Below, in pieces: positions 49,490 to 59,431 of a DNA stretch of 64,000 nucleotides. Source of the DNA: an uncultured Duncaniella sp. Its GTDB lineage: Bacteria; Bacteroidota; Bacteroidia; Bacteroidales; Muribaculaceae. Position numbers and translations under genes: made by a program. The stretch is taken from assembly GCA_910578615.1 (NCBI GenBank), contig CAJTRI010000001.1:1-64000 (forward strand). The letters run 5' to 3'. The notes below the pieces were generated by a model. It was not told the DNA's origin, searched no databases, and was given only the letters and a program-made list of their open reading frames with translations. The stretch's first letter is position 1, and every line of letters starts with the position of its first letter.

Positions 49490-51481
49490 ATGTCTGACTT
49501 TTCATACATCCACATAGCGCTCCGAGGAGAAGTCCAAGGAGCCACACGCACCATCTATTCCTATCCCTCGGCCGGCAGCCACATAGATCCGGCATGGAGC
49601 ACCTCAATGGTGGAACCTGCCGTGGCCATGAAGAGATTTCTCAACGCAACCGAGTGTTACGTTATCCAGAACTCCCCGCTCGGGAACTATATCTCTCTCA
49701 TCACAAGCAACACCCTGCATCCCGAACAGGGATACATGATGATTTCCATCCTCGTGGAAAATTCCTGTTCGCTAACCGGGCGACAGGTCATGGCGGCTTT
49801 CAACCATCTGAAAAAAACTCTCATCGAAGATGAAGACCGCTCTGACCGGGCGGTAGACCAAGCCCTTGCCTCAGCCGGCATACCCGTCGAGCCTGTGCGT
49901 CTGGAATCTTGGACTTACACCCCGCCCGAAAAGGCACCAGTTGCCGAGGCCGCATACCGCACCTTCATCTCCGTACAGGAGTTTGAAGCCATATTGACCT
50001 TCCCGGGGCAGCCCGACTATTCAGACTACCGCTGCATACTCGTTGTATCCGCCACCACCTCCCTGAGGCCCGGGGCGAAGATGCCACGCATAACGACCAG
50101 TATACGCAAACAATACAGCATCTCTTGTCCCGACGGCGTGACAGCCTCCGAAAAGCTTGCCTATGACGGTGACCGTGTCACCCTCACATACTCCAAGGAA
50201 GGTTTTGACTCACACACGGAGACAATCGTAGCCGGCTCTCCGACAGCCTACACAAAATATGAAGGCTCCATCATAAACATCCGCACAGCCTCACAGACAG
50301 GCATACGGTTCGTGCGCCGAATCCCCGTACGCGTAATCTCGGCAAACGGAGCCACAATCAAGGGCTATACGGTATCCGTCAACGGGCGCTCTGTATCCAC
50401 GATGGATCCGTTCATTGATTTCACAGAAAAAGACCTCACAGCCGGCACAGAGGTGGATATACAGGTTGCCTCGAACAACTATCGCCCTCTGCGACTCAAA
50501 CATAAGGCCGAAGAGATTCTGGCCACCTCCGAACTCAAACTCGAACTCCAACCCGTAGAACAGGGTGTAATCCTACGCCTCGACTTCGGAGACGGACGCG
50601 TGTTCGAACAGAACATATTCATCGAGAAAAACACACCCGAGTACAACCGTCTCCATTCCGGCAACTTCCACGGGTTCCGCGCCAACCGTCAGGTGACAGG
50701 CGATGATTCGGAGGTCTACAACGTAGACGTGCGTGCCTCGGCAAAGCCTGAGACATCCGGCCCTGACGGTCAGGAACAGTCACAGGACAAACCGCACACA
50801 TCGGCACCAAAGTTTGAGAATATATCGGAAGACGAACCTGACACCAGACCTCTTTTCGATGCCTCACGTCCGACATCCGGCCTTTCCGAAGAGGACACGA
50901 CAACCGAAGGGAAACCTAACGAAGTGCCACCCACATCCAAACGTAAATCACGCAAAAAGATTATCTATACCGCAGCAGCCGTAATCGCGGCGATAATAAT
51001 AGCCGGCTCGGCATGGATATTCCTCACCCCGGCGGGAGACAGCGGCATAGATGCCGATATGCCTATTGCCGGAGAAGCAACAGATGAAACCCCGCTAACA
51101 GAGACCCCTCCGCTCATCCTCCCCATGACCCCGGACGAGCAGGTGGATACGGACTATCTCAACTCCACAAACGTATGGGAGCTTGACCGTCTCAAAAGCC
51201 CCATGGGACTGCGACTCGCCAAGGCTATCACCGACGGCAACCTGAACGCCTTCGCCTCCAACGACTACTTCGCCGTCAGCGGGCGTTGTTCCAACAAACA
51301 GGCCATCGAGGCTGTCGAGATGGCATGGAAGGCTATCGGCTCCCGAAGCGCACACAGCAATGCCCGAAAACTGAGAGCAAGCGCAAAGAACGGTTCGGTA
51401 GACCTACGCGAACTGGTCAACTCCCTTGCAAGGGTAAGGCCCGCAGAAGGCATAAACTCCACTCCCCGTCCTAAAAAATAA
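49490..51481 (+). CDS. Large single-pass membrane protein of unknown family
   Basis: 663 residues. No N-terminal signal; an N-terminal domain (1-165, SYIHIALRGEVQGATRTIYSY at the start) of unknown type, then beta-rich segments (200-400; YTKYEGSIINIRT, VSVNGRSVSTM), a charged disordered linker (405-485), a basic stop, one membrane helix (491-511, IIYTAAAVIAAIIIAGSAWIF) and a C-terminal 150 residues. Topology is N-terminus inside, C-terminus outside. It resembles no family I can name; a scaffold or sensor with cytoplasmic recognition domains is a guess. It is the first gene of a run with sufE and the SNF2 pair. Confidence 0.75.
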   Translation: MSDFSYIHIALRGEVQGATRTIYSYPSAGSHIDPAWSTSMVEPAVAMKRFLNATECYVIQNSPLGNYISLITSNTLHPEQGYMMISILVENSCSLTGRQVMAAFNHLKKTLIEDEDRSDRAVDQALASAGIPVEPVRLESWTYTPPEKAPVAEAAYRTFISVQEFEAILTFPGQPDYSDYRCILVVSATTSLRPGAKMPRITTSIRKQYSISCPDGVTASEKLAYDGDRVTLTYSKEGFDSHTETIVAGSPTAYTKYEGSIINIRTASQTGIRFVRRIPVRVISANGATIKGYTVSVNGRSVSTMDPFIDFTEKDLTAGTEVDIQVASNNYRPLRLKHKAEEILATSELKLELQPVEQGVILRLDFGDGRVFEQNIFIEKNTPEYNRLHSGNFHGFRANRQVTGDDSEVYNVDVRASAKPETSGPDGQEQSQDKPHTSAPKFENISEDEPDTRPLFDASRPTSGLSEEDTTTEGKPNEVPPTSKRKSRKKIIYTAAAVIAAIIIAGSAWIFLTPAGDSGIDADMPIAGEATDETPLTETPPLILPMTPDEQVDTDYLNSTNVWELDRLKSPMGLRLAKAITDGNLNAFASNDYFAVSGRCSNKQAIEAVEMAWKAIGSRSAHSNARKLRASAKNGSVDLRELVNSLARVRPAEGINSTPRPKK

Positions 51482-51493
51482 CCATAAACAACA

Positions 51494-51925
51494 ATGTCAA
51501 TAAACGATATACAGTCCGAAATCATTGAAGAGTTCTCACAACTCTATGACTGGATGGATCGCTATGGTCTCATCATAGACCTCGGCAACTCCCTGCCTCC
51601 GATAGATGAGAAATACCGCACCCCAGACCACCTGATCGAAGGTTGCCAGAGCCGTGTGTGGCTCAATGCCGAGATGACCCCTGACGGGAAGATACATTAC
51701 ACGGCCGACTCTGACGCAATAATAGTGAAAGGCATAATATCGCTTCTCATCAAGATACTCAACGACCATACCCCTGACGAGATACTATCCTCCGATCTCC
51801 ATTTCATCAACGACATAGGCCTTGCGGAGCATCTCTCCCCCACCCGCTCCAACGGTCTCCTCGCCATGGTAAGACAGATGCGGCTCTACGCCCTTGCCTT
51901 CAAGGCCTCACAGGACAACAAATAA
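51494..51925 (+). CDS. sufE: SufE family cysteine desulfurase activator
   Basis: 143 residues. SufE accepts sulfur from SufS to build iron-sulfur clusters. The acceptor Cys is in EGCQSRVWL; other hallmarks are QLYDWMDRYGLIIDLG and GIGLAEHLSPTRSNGL-like end. It lies 12 bases after the large membrane protein and 39 before the SNF2 gene. sufS, sufB, sufC and sufD are not adjacent. Confidence 0.94.
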   Translation: MSINDIQSEIIEEFSQLYDWMDRYGLIIDLGNSLPPIDEKYRTPDHLIEGCQSRVWLNAEMTPDGKIHYTADSDAIIVKGIISLLIKILNDHTPDEILSSDLHFINDIGLAEHLSPTRSNGLLAMVRQMRLYALAFKASQDNK

Positions 51926-51964
51926 TACCAACCCAAAAGTCCCCCTCCCACAAACGTTTCAATC

Positions 51965-54796
51965 ATGCCAGCTGACTTCCTTGCCAATCTAAAACCCCGC
52001 CCAGGACTACACCAAATAGACAAAAATCCTGCCGGACAAAGATTCACGGAAGATTTCAGTTTCCGCATAATCCGCAACGGAGAGGCAGACTTCGACCTCA
52101 TCTGCGAGGATTCCTCAGGCAACACGGTCACCCCCGTCTCACGGGACTATTCAGGGCCGGAAGCAACATTGCTCCGCTCGATGGAAGCCGTGAGACGCGA
52201 GAACACCCGATTCACAAACGTATGGGCCACCCCCTCATCAAAAGATGATGGCACGGTATCACTCTCCCACAATCCGCATCTTCTTTTCCAGCTGGCCGGC
52301 TGTCGCAATATCATCGGCCCAGACGGAACCCCACTGAACGTATGCGACCAACAGGCCTCGGTGGTACTCACACTCTCGCGGTCTGAGAAAGATACCGACA
52401 TGATCGTCCCTTCATGGTCGCTCCGCCGACCCGAAGAGGGTGACCTTGTGGACTTCACCACGGTCACAGACTCGTTCGTGCTTGCCGGCGACACTCTCTA
52501 TCCCGTAGAGTCACTCGGAGGAAATGCCGACCAACTTCCGTTCTTCATATCCCCGTTCCACAAGGATATGCTCGAACATTACCTATCGGTGCTCTACACA
52601 TATCTCGAAAACTTCACTCTATCCTTTGAAAACCACACGGTGGTCACCTCGTCGGAAGAGTCGGAACTGACCCCTACCCTCAGTTTCGAAAAAGTGGATC
52701 CCGACCAGGCACTCCACCTATCCGTGACACGGACACTGAAAGGATATGACCGGGAGTTTGTCGAACGCTTCGGCCTCACATGCACCGCCACGATAGGCAT
52801 GGAGGGAACTATTACCCTCAGGCGGCTTCGCAGGACTGATATCCATGACGACATAGAGCGTTTCAAGGAACTACTGTCCAAGAGCGTATCCACAAAAAAA
52901 GAGCTGCGCGAGGTATATTCCGATGAATCGGGCTACTTCATCCTGCCACCCTCGGTAGCCGGCCCTTTCCTTCTGCGCACTCTCCCTATACTTGTCAACG
53001 AATACACCCTTCGGGGAACCGACAAGCTGAAAGAATACAAGGTGGCCCCTGTGCATCCCCGCCTGAACATGAAAATCCATTCAGGCATAGACTTCCTTGA
53101 AGGAAGCGTGTCAATAGAGGTAGGAGACGAAAGCTTCACACTTGGCAGACTCTTCGAGCAATACCGAAGAGACCGATACCTCACCCTGAGTGACGGGACT
53201 CGCGCCGTCCTTGACGAGACATATATGAAGCGTCTCCAACGTATCTTCGGTGACAGGCGTGACGCCGGCAACAAGGTCAGAATCGGCTATCTCGACCTCC
53301 CGGAAATAGAGGATCTTCTGACTGTCCGAATAGACCCGTCACTTCTGGCCCGCGAACGCGCCGTCTACGAAGGTTTCAACACGCTCCCCTCTATCAGCCT
53401 TGACGTACCGGGGCTAAAAGCCTCCCTCCGCGACTACCAGAAAGAGGGCGTGAAGTGGATAAGGTATCTGCATGACAATAATCTGGGTGGATGCCTGGCT
53501 GACGACATGGGCCTCGGAAAGACAATCCAGACCATAGCGATGCTCTCGCTCATATATCCCGGAGAGAAAAAGCCGTCACTCATAATCATGCCGAGAAGCC
53601 TTCTCTTCAACTGGCAGAACGAGCTAAAGAAGTTCAACCCGGCCATATCCTCCTATGTATATTATCAGGCCACAAGGGATATGGACGAGGCCATGACACA
53701 CAATGTCATACTGACCACCTATGCCATGGTGCGCAACGACATCGAGAAATTCGGCGAACAGGAGTTCCATTACGTAATCCTTGACGAATCCCAGAACATC
53801 AAGAATCTCGAAGCCCAGGTGACACGCGCCACCTTTCTCCTGAAAGCCTCCCACAGGCTGGCCTTGTCAGGCACCCCGGTAGAGAACAACCTGTCCGAAC
53901 TCTACTCACTCTTCCGTTTCCTCAATCCCGGAATGCTCGGCGATCTTGATGACTTCAACCGCCGTTATGCGTCACCCATACAGAGAGACAACGACAAGGA
54001 GGCTATGACGGCCCTCCGCCGACGCATATTCCCGTTCATGCTGCGCCGTGTGAAGCGTGACGTGCTCAAAGAGCTGCCCGACCGCGTGGAACAGACCCTC
54101 CTCGTGGAAATGGACAGACAACAAGCCGAATTCTACGAACAGAGACGCGCATTCTACCTCGACAGAATCCAGAACTCGATAGCCACTGACGGCATAAGGA
54201 AGTCTCAGTTCGTCATGTTCCAAGCCCTGACCGAGCTTCGCCGTATCGCATCCGTTCCCGAGAGCCTGTCTGACGGCACCATAAAGTCACCCAAGATAGA
54301 GTTTCTCATCGAGCATCTTTCAGAAGCCGTTGCCAACGGCCACAAATGCGTAGTGTTTTTCAACTACATAGCCGGACTCGAAATCGTAGGCGAGAAACTT
54401 GCCGCACAAAGCATAGCCTACGAGACCATGACGGGGGCTACCACAAACCGCCGCAAGGTCGTGGAACACTTCAACAACGACCCCTCCTGCAAGGTCTTCC
54501 TTATGACTCTGAAAACCGGCGGAGTAGGGCTCAACCTCACCGTGGCAGACACAGTGTTCATCTTCGAGCCGTGGTGGAACAAGGCCGCCGAGGAACAGGC
54601 CGTCAACCGCCTCCACCGCTTCGGTCAGAAAGCGAAAGTCCATTCATATTCCCTCATCACGGTCGGGACGATAGAGGAAAAGATACGCAAGTTGCAGGAG
54701 CAGAAAGCGCTTTTGTTCGAAGGCCTTATCGGGGCCGACTCCTCATCATCCAAATTCCTCTCCGAAGAGGATATCAATTTCATATTCGGCAAATGA
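51965..54796 (+). CDS. SNF2-family DEAD/DEAH-like ATPase
   Basis: 943 residues. The C-terminal half is a full SNF2 motor: DDMGLGKTIQTIAML (514-528), DESQ at 607-610 (motif II), LSGTPVENNLSEL, then TLKTGGVGLNLT and WWNKAAEEQAVNRLHRFGQ in the C-terminal lobe. The first 480 residues are unlike the HepA/RapA head and I do not recognise them: beta-rich, with no SWIM zinc-finger motif. SNF2 motors remodel protein-DNA complexes; bacterial ones act in transcription recycling or in defence systems. It is translationally coupled to a partner by an ATGA overlap. Confidence 0.9.
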   Translation: MPADFLANLKPRPGLHQIDKNPAGQRFTEDFSFRIIRNGEADFDLICEDSSGNTVTPVSRDYSGPEATLLRSMEAVRRENTRFTNVWATPSSKDDGTVSLSHNPHLLFQLAGCRNIIGPDGTPLNVCDQQASVVLTLSRSEKDTDMIVPSWSLRRPEEGDLVDFTTVTDSFVLAGDTLYPVESLGGNADQLPFFISPFHKDMLEHYLSVLYTYLENFTLSFENHTVVTSSEESELTPTLSFEKVDPDQALHLSVTRTLKGYDREFVERFGLTCTATIGMEGTITLRRLRRTDIHDDIERFKELLSKSVSTKKELREVYSDESGYFILPPSVAGPFLLRTLPILVNEYTLRGTDKLKEYKVAPVHPRLNMKIHSGIDFLEGSVSIEVGDESFTLGRLFEQYRRDRYLTLSDGTRAVLDETYMKRLQRIFGDRRDAGNKVRIGYLDLPEIEDLLTVRIDPSLLARERAVYEGFNTLPSISLDVPGLKASLRDYQKEGVKWIRYLHDNNLGGCLADDMGLGKTIQTIAMLSLIYPGEKKPSLIIMPRSLLFNWQNELKKFNPAISSYVYYQATRDMDEAMTHNVILTTYAMVRNDIEKFGEQEFHYVILDESQNIKNLEAQVTRATFLLKASHRLALSGTPVENNLSELYSLFRFLNPGMLGDLDDFNRRYASPIQRDNDKEAMTALRRRIFPFMLRRVKRDVLKELPDRVEQTLLVEMDRQQAEFYEQRRAFYLDRIQNSIATDGIRKSQFVMFQALTELRRIASVPESLSDGTIKSPKIEFLIEHLSEAVANGHKCVVFFNYIAGLEIVGEKLAAQSIAYETMTGATTNRRKVVEHFNNDPSCKVFLMTLKTGGVGLNLTVADTVFIFEPWWNKAAEEQAVNRLHRFGQKAKVHSYSLITVGTIEEKIRKLQEQKALLFEGLIGADSSSSKFLSEEDINFIFGK

Positions 54797-56616
54797 CAGA
54801 AAAGACCATCAGACTACGCTCCACGGGGTCTGACATCAACAGCCTCTCCGAAGCACTCGGCAACGATTTCTCCAAAGAAGAGCTACGCAATATCCTGTCT
54901 TCCTTCAAGCCCGTGTTTACCTCGACACAGGTGGAGACAAGCACCATGATTCTCAGCGAAAGATACGGGGAACTCGTTGAGAAAAAATTCGCTTCGACCA
55001 AAAAGCACGAGTTCTCCCTTTACGTGGCCATGCTACTTATGTCAGATGAAGCCATGAACGCCTACATGCGGTCTATGCCCTCGAAAGCTGCCGACCTTTT
55101 CCGCGCGGTCTATCGCAACATATACGTGTCACTCCCCGCCGCAAAGGATATTTTCGGGCGCGAGGCGGCCACGCGCCGCAAGGGTTCAGGATATTTTTAT
55201 AACAATATCATCGAGACTGACCGATGGCTGTCTATGATGAAATACGAATCGATGGGCACATGGGGCAACTCGTTCGAATGTCTGACCATACCATCATGTA
55301 TACGAGCACGACTGGGAGCCTGCCTAACCCTCCCCGCCCCCGAAATCACGACTCTCTCCCAACCTGTGACAGGCAACGGCGATATCCTTTATTCAACCTG
55401 TGCGGAAGCCGAACCTCTTTACCCGCTGATGCACAACCTTTATCTCAGCGGGATTCTTGAAATGGGAAAGTCAAGGGTCACAGCCACTACGCTGAAACGT
55501 ATCTCCAAGCAGGTCTCGTTCAAAGAATTTTTTCCAGACGAGTCCAACAAGGCCCTCAAAGGACTGGCCGGGACACTGGCAACCTCGTTATTCTGTCTAA
55601 ATGCCTCAAACTCGCTTGGCGGAAGAAAGGCAGTCCCGGAACCTCCGCACGTGGTGGCCAGACAGATAGTTTCCTTCATACGCAATTCCTCAGCTCCTAT
55701 ACTCGGTTTCTTCGCAGGACTTATACTCAACAAAGTCCCTCAGGCCGCGATGGCCACTTCAAATTTCAGCCTATTGCTCAAAGACTATTTCACGGCCCTG
55801 AAACTCTATGCCAGAGACAGCTGGCTCACGACCGACGGACTTGAAGAGTATATCCGAAGCACCTCCTCGTCCCCAAGGAATCTGTTTATCTTCAATCCTT
55901 ACCAGGTTGTAAATCTCCCGATAGGCAACGAATTCTCAGGACGCCATCTGACACCGGCCTCTATAATCCCGCAACTGACCATGCCTCTATTACGTATGTT
56001 GACAGGCGCCCTCGCGGCTCTCGGCATCGTGGAGACCGTCTATCGTAAAGACCCCGTTGACGGAGCGTCACCTCTTGACGGTATAAAGTCTTTCAGGCTC
56101 ACGTCAATGGGAGAATTCGCCATCGGACTAACCGAGGAATACACATCGTCGATAATCAGCACGGGGCCTCTATTTGAATTTGATGACCAACGGCTCATAA
56201 TGCGGGCCTTAGGAGACAACAATCCTTACGAACTCATCATCCAGAACTATCTCGAACCCGTAGGGTCTCACCGCTTCACCACCAGTCCCGAAGCCTTCCT
56301 TAAAGGATGTTCCGAGATGGGAGGCCTGAAAAAGAAGATTTCAAACTTCCGCCAGCTGGTAGGAGACTCGCTCCCGCCTTTGTGGAACGACTTCCTTGAC
56401 AATCTGACAAGCAAAAGCCGGAGTATAAAATACTCTGACGAAGATTACAATATTTTCAGGATAGATCCGTCAGACACCTCACTTGTCTCAGCCATCTCAT
56501 CCGATCCCGAGCTACGCAGTCTCACAATATGCGCGGAAGGGTATCTGCTTCTCGTCCGGGCCTCGGATATGTACCGTTTCGAAGCGCGCATGAGACAATT
56601 CGGATATATGGTCTGA
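54793..56616 (+). CDS. SNF2-coupled partner protein of unknown family
   Basis: 607 residues from ATG 54793 (within ATGA at the SNF2 stop). The frame stays open upstream, but that part is antisense-free overlap with SNF2 in another frame and unsupported. Mostly helical, rich in Leu/Ser, soluble; notable stretches are SDINSLSEALGNDFSKEEL, YRNIYVSLPAAKDIFG, and a C-terminal LTICAEGYLLLVRASDMYRFEARMRQFGY. No nuclease, ATPase or HTH motif seen. Strict overlap with the ATPase suggests a stoichiometric complex. Family unknown. Confidence 0.75.
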   Translation: MTEKTIRLRSTGSDINSLSEALGNDFSKEELRNILSSFKPVFTSTQVETSTMILSERYGELVEKKFASTKKHEFSLYVAMLLMSDEAMNAYMRSMPSKAADLFRAVYRNIYVSLPAAKDIFGREAATRRKGSGYFYNNIIETDRWLSMMKYESMGTWGNSFECLTIPSCIRARLGACLTLPAPEITTLSQPVTGNGDILYSTCAEAEPLYPLMHNLYLSGILEMGKSRVTATTLKRISKQVSFKEFFPDESNKALKGLAGTLATSLFCLNASNSLGGRKAVPEPPHVVARQIVSFIRNSSAPILGFFAGLILNKVPQAAMATSNFSLLLKDYFTALKLYARDSWLTTDGLEEYIRSTSSSPRNLFIFNPYQVVNLPIGNEFSGRHLTPASIIPQLTMPLLRMLTGALAALGIVETVYRKDPVDGASPLDGIKSFRLTSMGEFAIGLTEEYTSSIISTGPLFEFDDQRLIMRALGDNNPYELIIQNYLEPVGSHRFTTSPEAFLKGCSEMGGLKKKISNFRQLVGDSLPPLWNDFLDNLTSKSRSIKYSDEDYNIFRIDPSDTSLVSAISSDPELRSLTICAEGYLLLVRASDMYRFEARMRQFGYMV

Positions 56617-56666
56617 GCCTTGCAACCTTTGTGCATGGTCAGACGTTTTACTGAAAAAAATACCAG

Positions 56667-57155
56667 ATGACAATAGCCATATTCACCATCATTATTCTTG
56701 TTGCCGCCGCAGCCCTTTCCTTCGTCAACGGGACATATGCCGCAGTGGCAGCCTTTTTCGGTCTATGCTGCACAGGTCTGATTCCCGGCGAGACCATCTC
56801 AATGACAAGCTATATCTTCTGGGGCACCGCTATGATCATCGTGGTGGCCCTCGGGTTCATACTGCCACAGGAGGTATCAAGGTCACGCCTCGGAATCCCC
56901 TACATATGCGGGGCCTCGCTTGCCGGAATGCTCGTAGGACTGGCTCTGTCATCCCATGCCGCCATAATCACAGGAGCTTTTGCAGGAGCAGCCCTCGGAG
57001 GCATAGCATATGCCCGAACACCGGCAGGAAAGGTTCTGGAATTTCCTACTTCCAGATTTTTGAACTATCTTTGTGCAAAGGGACTCCCAGCCACTGTCAC
57101 CATGAGCATCATAGGCACCGCCGCCGGGATACTCATGGCAGGGTGGCCCGGATAA
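56667..57155 (+). CDS. Small multi-pass membrane protein (DUF456-like)
   Basis: 162 residues with about four or five membrane helices (TIAIFTIIILVAAAALSFV, TAMIIVVALGFILP, ASLAGMLVGLALSS, MSIIGTAAGILMAG). Glycine-rich helix packing and size recall DUF456-type proteins. It lies 50 bases after the SNF2 partner and 36 before the DUF4919 gene. Function unknown. Confidence 0.7.
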   Translation: MTIAIFTIIILVAAAALSFVNGTYAAVAAFFGLCCTGLIPGETISMTSYIFWGTAMIIVVALGFILPQEVSRSRLGIPYICGASLAGMLVGLALSSHAAIITGAFAGAALGGIAYARTPAGKVLEFPTSRFLNYLCAKGLPATVTMSIIGTAAGILMAGWPG

Positions 57156-57191
57156 ACCCGATAGAACAAACTCTCACCCATCAATTCCGTT

Positions 57192-57899
57192 ATGCAAAGA
57201 CTTCTATTCCTCCTTATAATCATATCGGCAGCCATAGGTGCCGACGCACAGGTATTGTCGCAGCTCAAAAGAGAGAAACCCGACCTCGCACAGATAAAAC
57301 GCGAGACCCTTGACCGCACATCGCCCTACTATTACCCGAGACTGATGCAGGAGTTCCTGCGCAACGATACGGCTATGAAGATAGACAAATACCGCCGTCT
57401 CTATCTCGGCTATATCTTTCAAGAGGACTATGACCCCTACCGCTCTTCGGAACACTCGCTCAACTATGCCGCGACACTCTCCAAGGCCAAGAATCTCACA
57501 CGCCAGGAATGTGACTCTGTAATAGTATATGCCGAGGCGGCTCTCGCCGACAATCCTTTCAACCTCGGGGAGATGGTGATGCTGATCAACGCGCTCAGAG
57601 GCAAAGGAAAGACCAACCTTGCCAACATCTGGCAATACAAGCTCAACTATCTGCTCATGGCAATCGTCTCGACCGGCACCGGCGAGGACGAGGAAAACGC
57701 ATGGTATGTGATCGAGCCGCAACACGAATACGTCCTGCTCAACATGATGAACCTCACCGTGGCAGACCATGTATTCTATGACCCGGCATTCGAGTATATC
57801 ACCGTCCGTAACTCAAAAGGAGCTGATGCAGGCGGATATTATTTCAACATAGGGCCTCTGCTCGAACAATATTACCTCAAACATCCCGACGAGCTGTAA
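57192..57899 (+). CDS. DUF4919 secreted protein
   Basis: 235 residues with a signal peptide (LLFLLIIISAAIGADAQ, cleavage after ADA). The body matches DUF4919: MKIDKYRRLYLGYIFQEDYDPY, ALADNPFNLGEMVML, GTGEDEENAWYVIEPQHEYVLLNMM. The family is restricted to Bacteroidetes and has no known function; it is presumed periplasmic. The GH3 gene starts at the base right after its stop codon. Confidence 0.85.
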   Translation: MQRLLFLLIIISAAIGADAQVLSQLKREKPDLAQIKRETLDRTSPYYYPRLMQEFLRNDTAMKIDKYRRLYLGYIFQEDYDPYRSSEHSLNYAATLSKAKNLTRQECDSVIVYAEAALADNPFNLGEMVMLINALRGKGKTNLANIWQYKLNYLLMAIVSTGTGEDEENAWYVIEPQHEYVLLNMMNLTVADHVFYDPAFEYITVRNSKGADAGGYYFNIGPLLEQYYLKHPDEL

Positions 57900-59423
57900 A
57901 TGTTGGACTTCACACCGATAACCAGACCCTATTTCCGCCGTCTGTCGGATAAAGCCTCAGGCTGGCTGGGACACACGGAGGAGGTGCAGCGGCGTGTACT
58001 CGCATCTCTCGTCAGACGCGGGCGCGACACTCTCTGGGGAGAGTCACACTCCTTCTCGAATGTCACCGGCTATGACTCCTTCCGGCGTGCCATACCGCTC
58101 CCTGTACCCTATCCCGAGTTACGACCGCTCGTGATGCGCATGGCCAACGGCGAAAAAAACATTCTATGGCCCGGAACCACAAGACGCTTCGCCCAGTCAT
58201 CCGGCACTTCCGACGGAAAAAGCAAGTATATCCCGGTCACACGCGAATCATTGAACGAGAGCCACTACCGGGGTGGCGCCCATGTAGTGGCCTCATACCT
58301 GAGACTATACCCTGACAGCCGTCTGTTCTCGGGAAAAAGCTTCATTCTCGGAGGCAGTTTTGCCTCCGAGCTGGCCACCCCTCCGGGAGTGAAGGTAGGC
58401 GACCTGTCGGCAACCCTTATCGAGGGTATCAGTCCTGTGGCAGACCTCGTCCGTGTCCCCTCACGCCGCATAGCGCTCATGTCTGACTGGCAGAAGAAGC
58501 TCCCGGCCCTTATCGAGGCCTCACTCAAAGAGAACATCACAAACATCTCAGGGGTGCCGTCTTGGTTTCTGACAGTCCTCAAAGGGGTGGTCAGCGCTGC
58601 CGGAGCCGAAACCATACACGATGTATGGCCCGGCCTCGAAGTGTTCTTCCACGGAGGTATATCCATGGCTCCCTACCATGACGAATATGCCCGCATCACA
58701 CACCGTGACAAGATGAGGTATATAAACTGCTACAATGCCTCGGAAGGCTTCTTCGGAGTACAGGACGTACGTGACGATGAATCGATGCTCCTCCTTCTGG
58801 ATGCCGGAACTTTCTACGAGTTCCAGCCTCTTGACGGGAGCGATCCCGTCCCGGCATGGAAAGTGGAAGAAGGCAGGGTCTATGCCCTCGTCATAACATC
58901 CTGTAACGGCTTGTGGCGATACCCGCTCGGCGATACCGTCCGCATCGAGTCGACCGAGCCGCTACGTATCTCTATCGCCGGACGCACAAAGTGTTTCATC
59001 AACGCTTTCGGCGAGGAGCTTATGGTGGACAATGCGGATTCCGCAATAGCCCGCGTGTGCCGGGAGACAGGAGCCTCTGTGGCCAATTATACCGCCGCCC
59101 CGGTCTATGCCGACGGTAACAGGCGCGGACGACACGAATGGCTTATAGAATTCGAGCGCGAGCCGGCCTCGGTTGACGATTTTGCCTTACGGCTCGACAA
59201 GGCCCTGCAAGAAGAAAATTCAGACTACGAGGCCAAACGTGCCCACGGCATATTCCTCGATCCTCTGACCATCGTAAGGGGACGGCCCGGAGTCTTTGAC
59301 GCATGGCTGGCCTCTACCGGACGCCTCGGCGGACAGAGAAAGGTGCCACGCCTGTCCAACTCGCGCCACCCGATGGATGAAATACTACTGTTCAACACCG
59401 TATCACAAAAAAACATCATATAA
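57900..59423 (+). CDS. GH3-like adenylate-forming enzyme
   Basis: 507 residues, a GH3/JAR1-type acyl-adenylate-forming protein. The ATP-binding SSGTSDGKSKYIPVT motif, then CYNASEGFFGVQD and ITSCNGLWRYPLGD with the C-terminal swivel RTKCFINAFGEELM, are clear. In plants the family conjugates auxin or jasmonate with amino acids; in bacteria the acid and acceptor are unknown. It follows DUF4919 directly and is followed nine bases later by alkaline phosphatase. Confidence 0.9.
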   Translation: MLDFTPITRPYFRRLSDKASGWLGHTEEVQRRVLASLVRRGRDTLWGESHSFSNVTGYDSFRRAIPLPVPYPELRPLVMRMANGEKNILWPGTTRRFAQSSGTSDGKSKYIPVTRESLNESHYRGGAHVVASYLRLYPDSRLFSGKSFILGGSFASELATPPGVKVGDLSATLIEGISPVADLVRVPSRRIALMSDWQKKLPALIEASLKENITNISGVPSWFLTVLKGVVSAAGAETIHDVWPGLEVFFHGGISMAPYHDEYARITHRDKMRYINCYNASEGFFGVQDVRDDESMLLLLDAGTFYEFQPLDGSDPVPAWKVEEGRVYALVITSCNGLWRYPLGDTVRIESTEPLRISIAGRTKCFINAFGEELMVDNADSAIARVCRETGASVANYTAAPVYADGNRRGRHEWLIEFEREPASVDDFALRLDKALQEENSDYEAKRAHGIFLDPLTIVRGRPGVFDAWLASTGRLGGQRKVPRLSNSRHPMDEILLFNTVSQKNII

Positions 59424-59431
59424 AAACCTCC

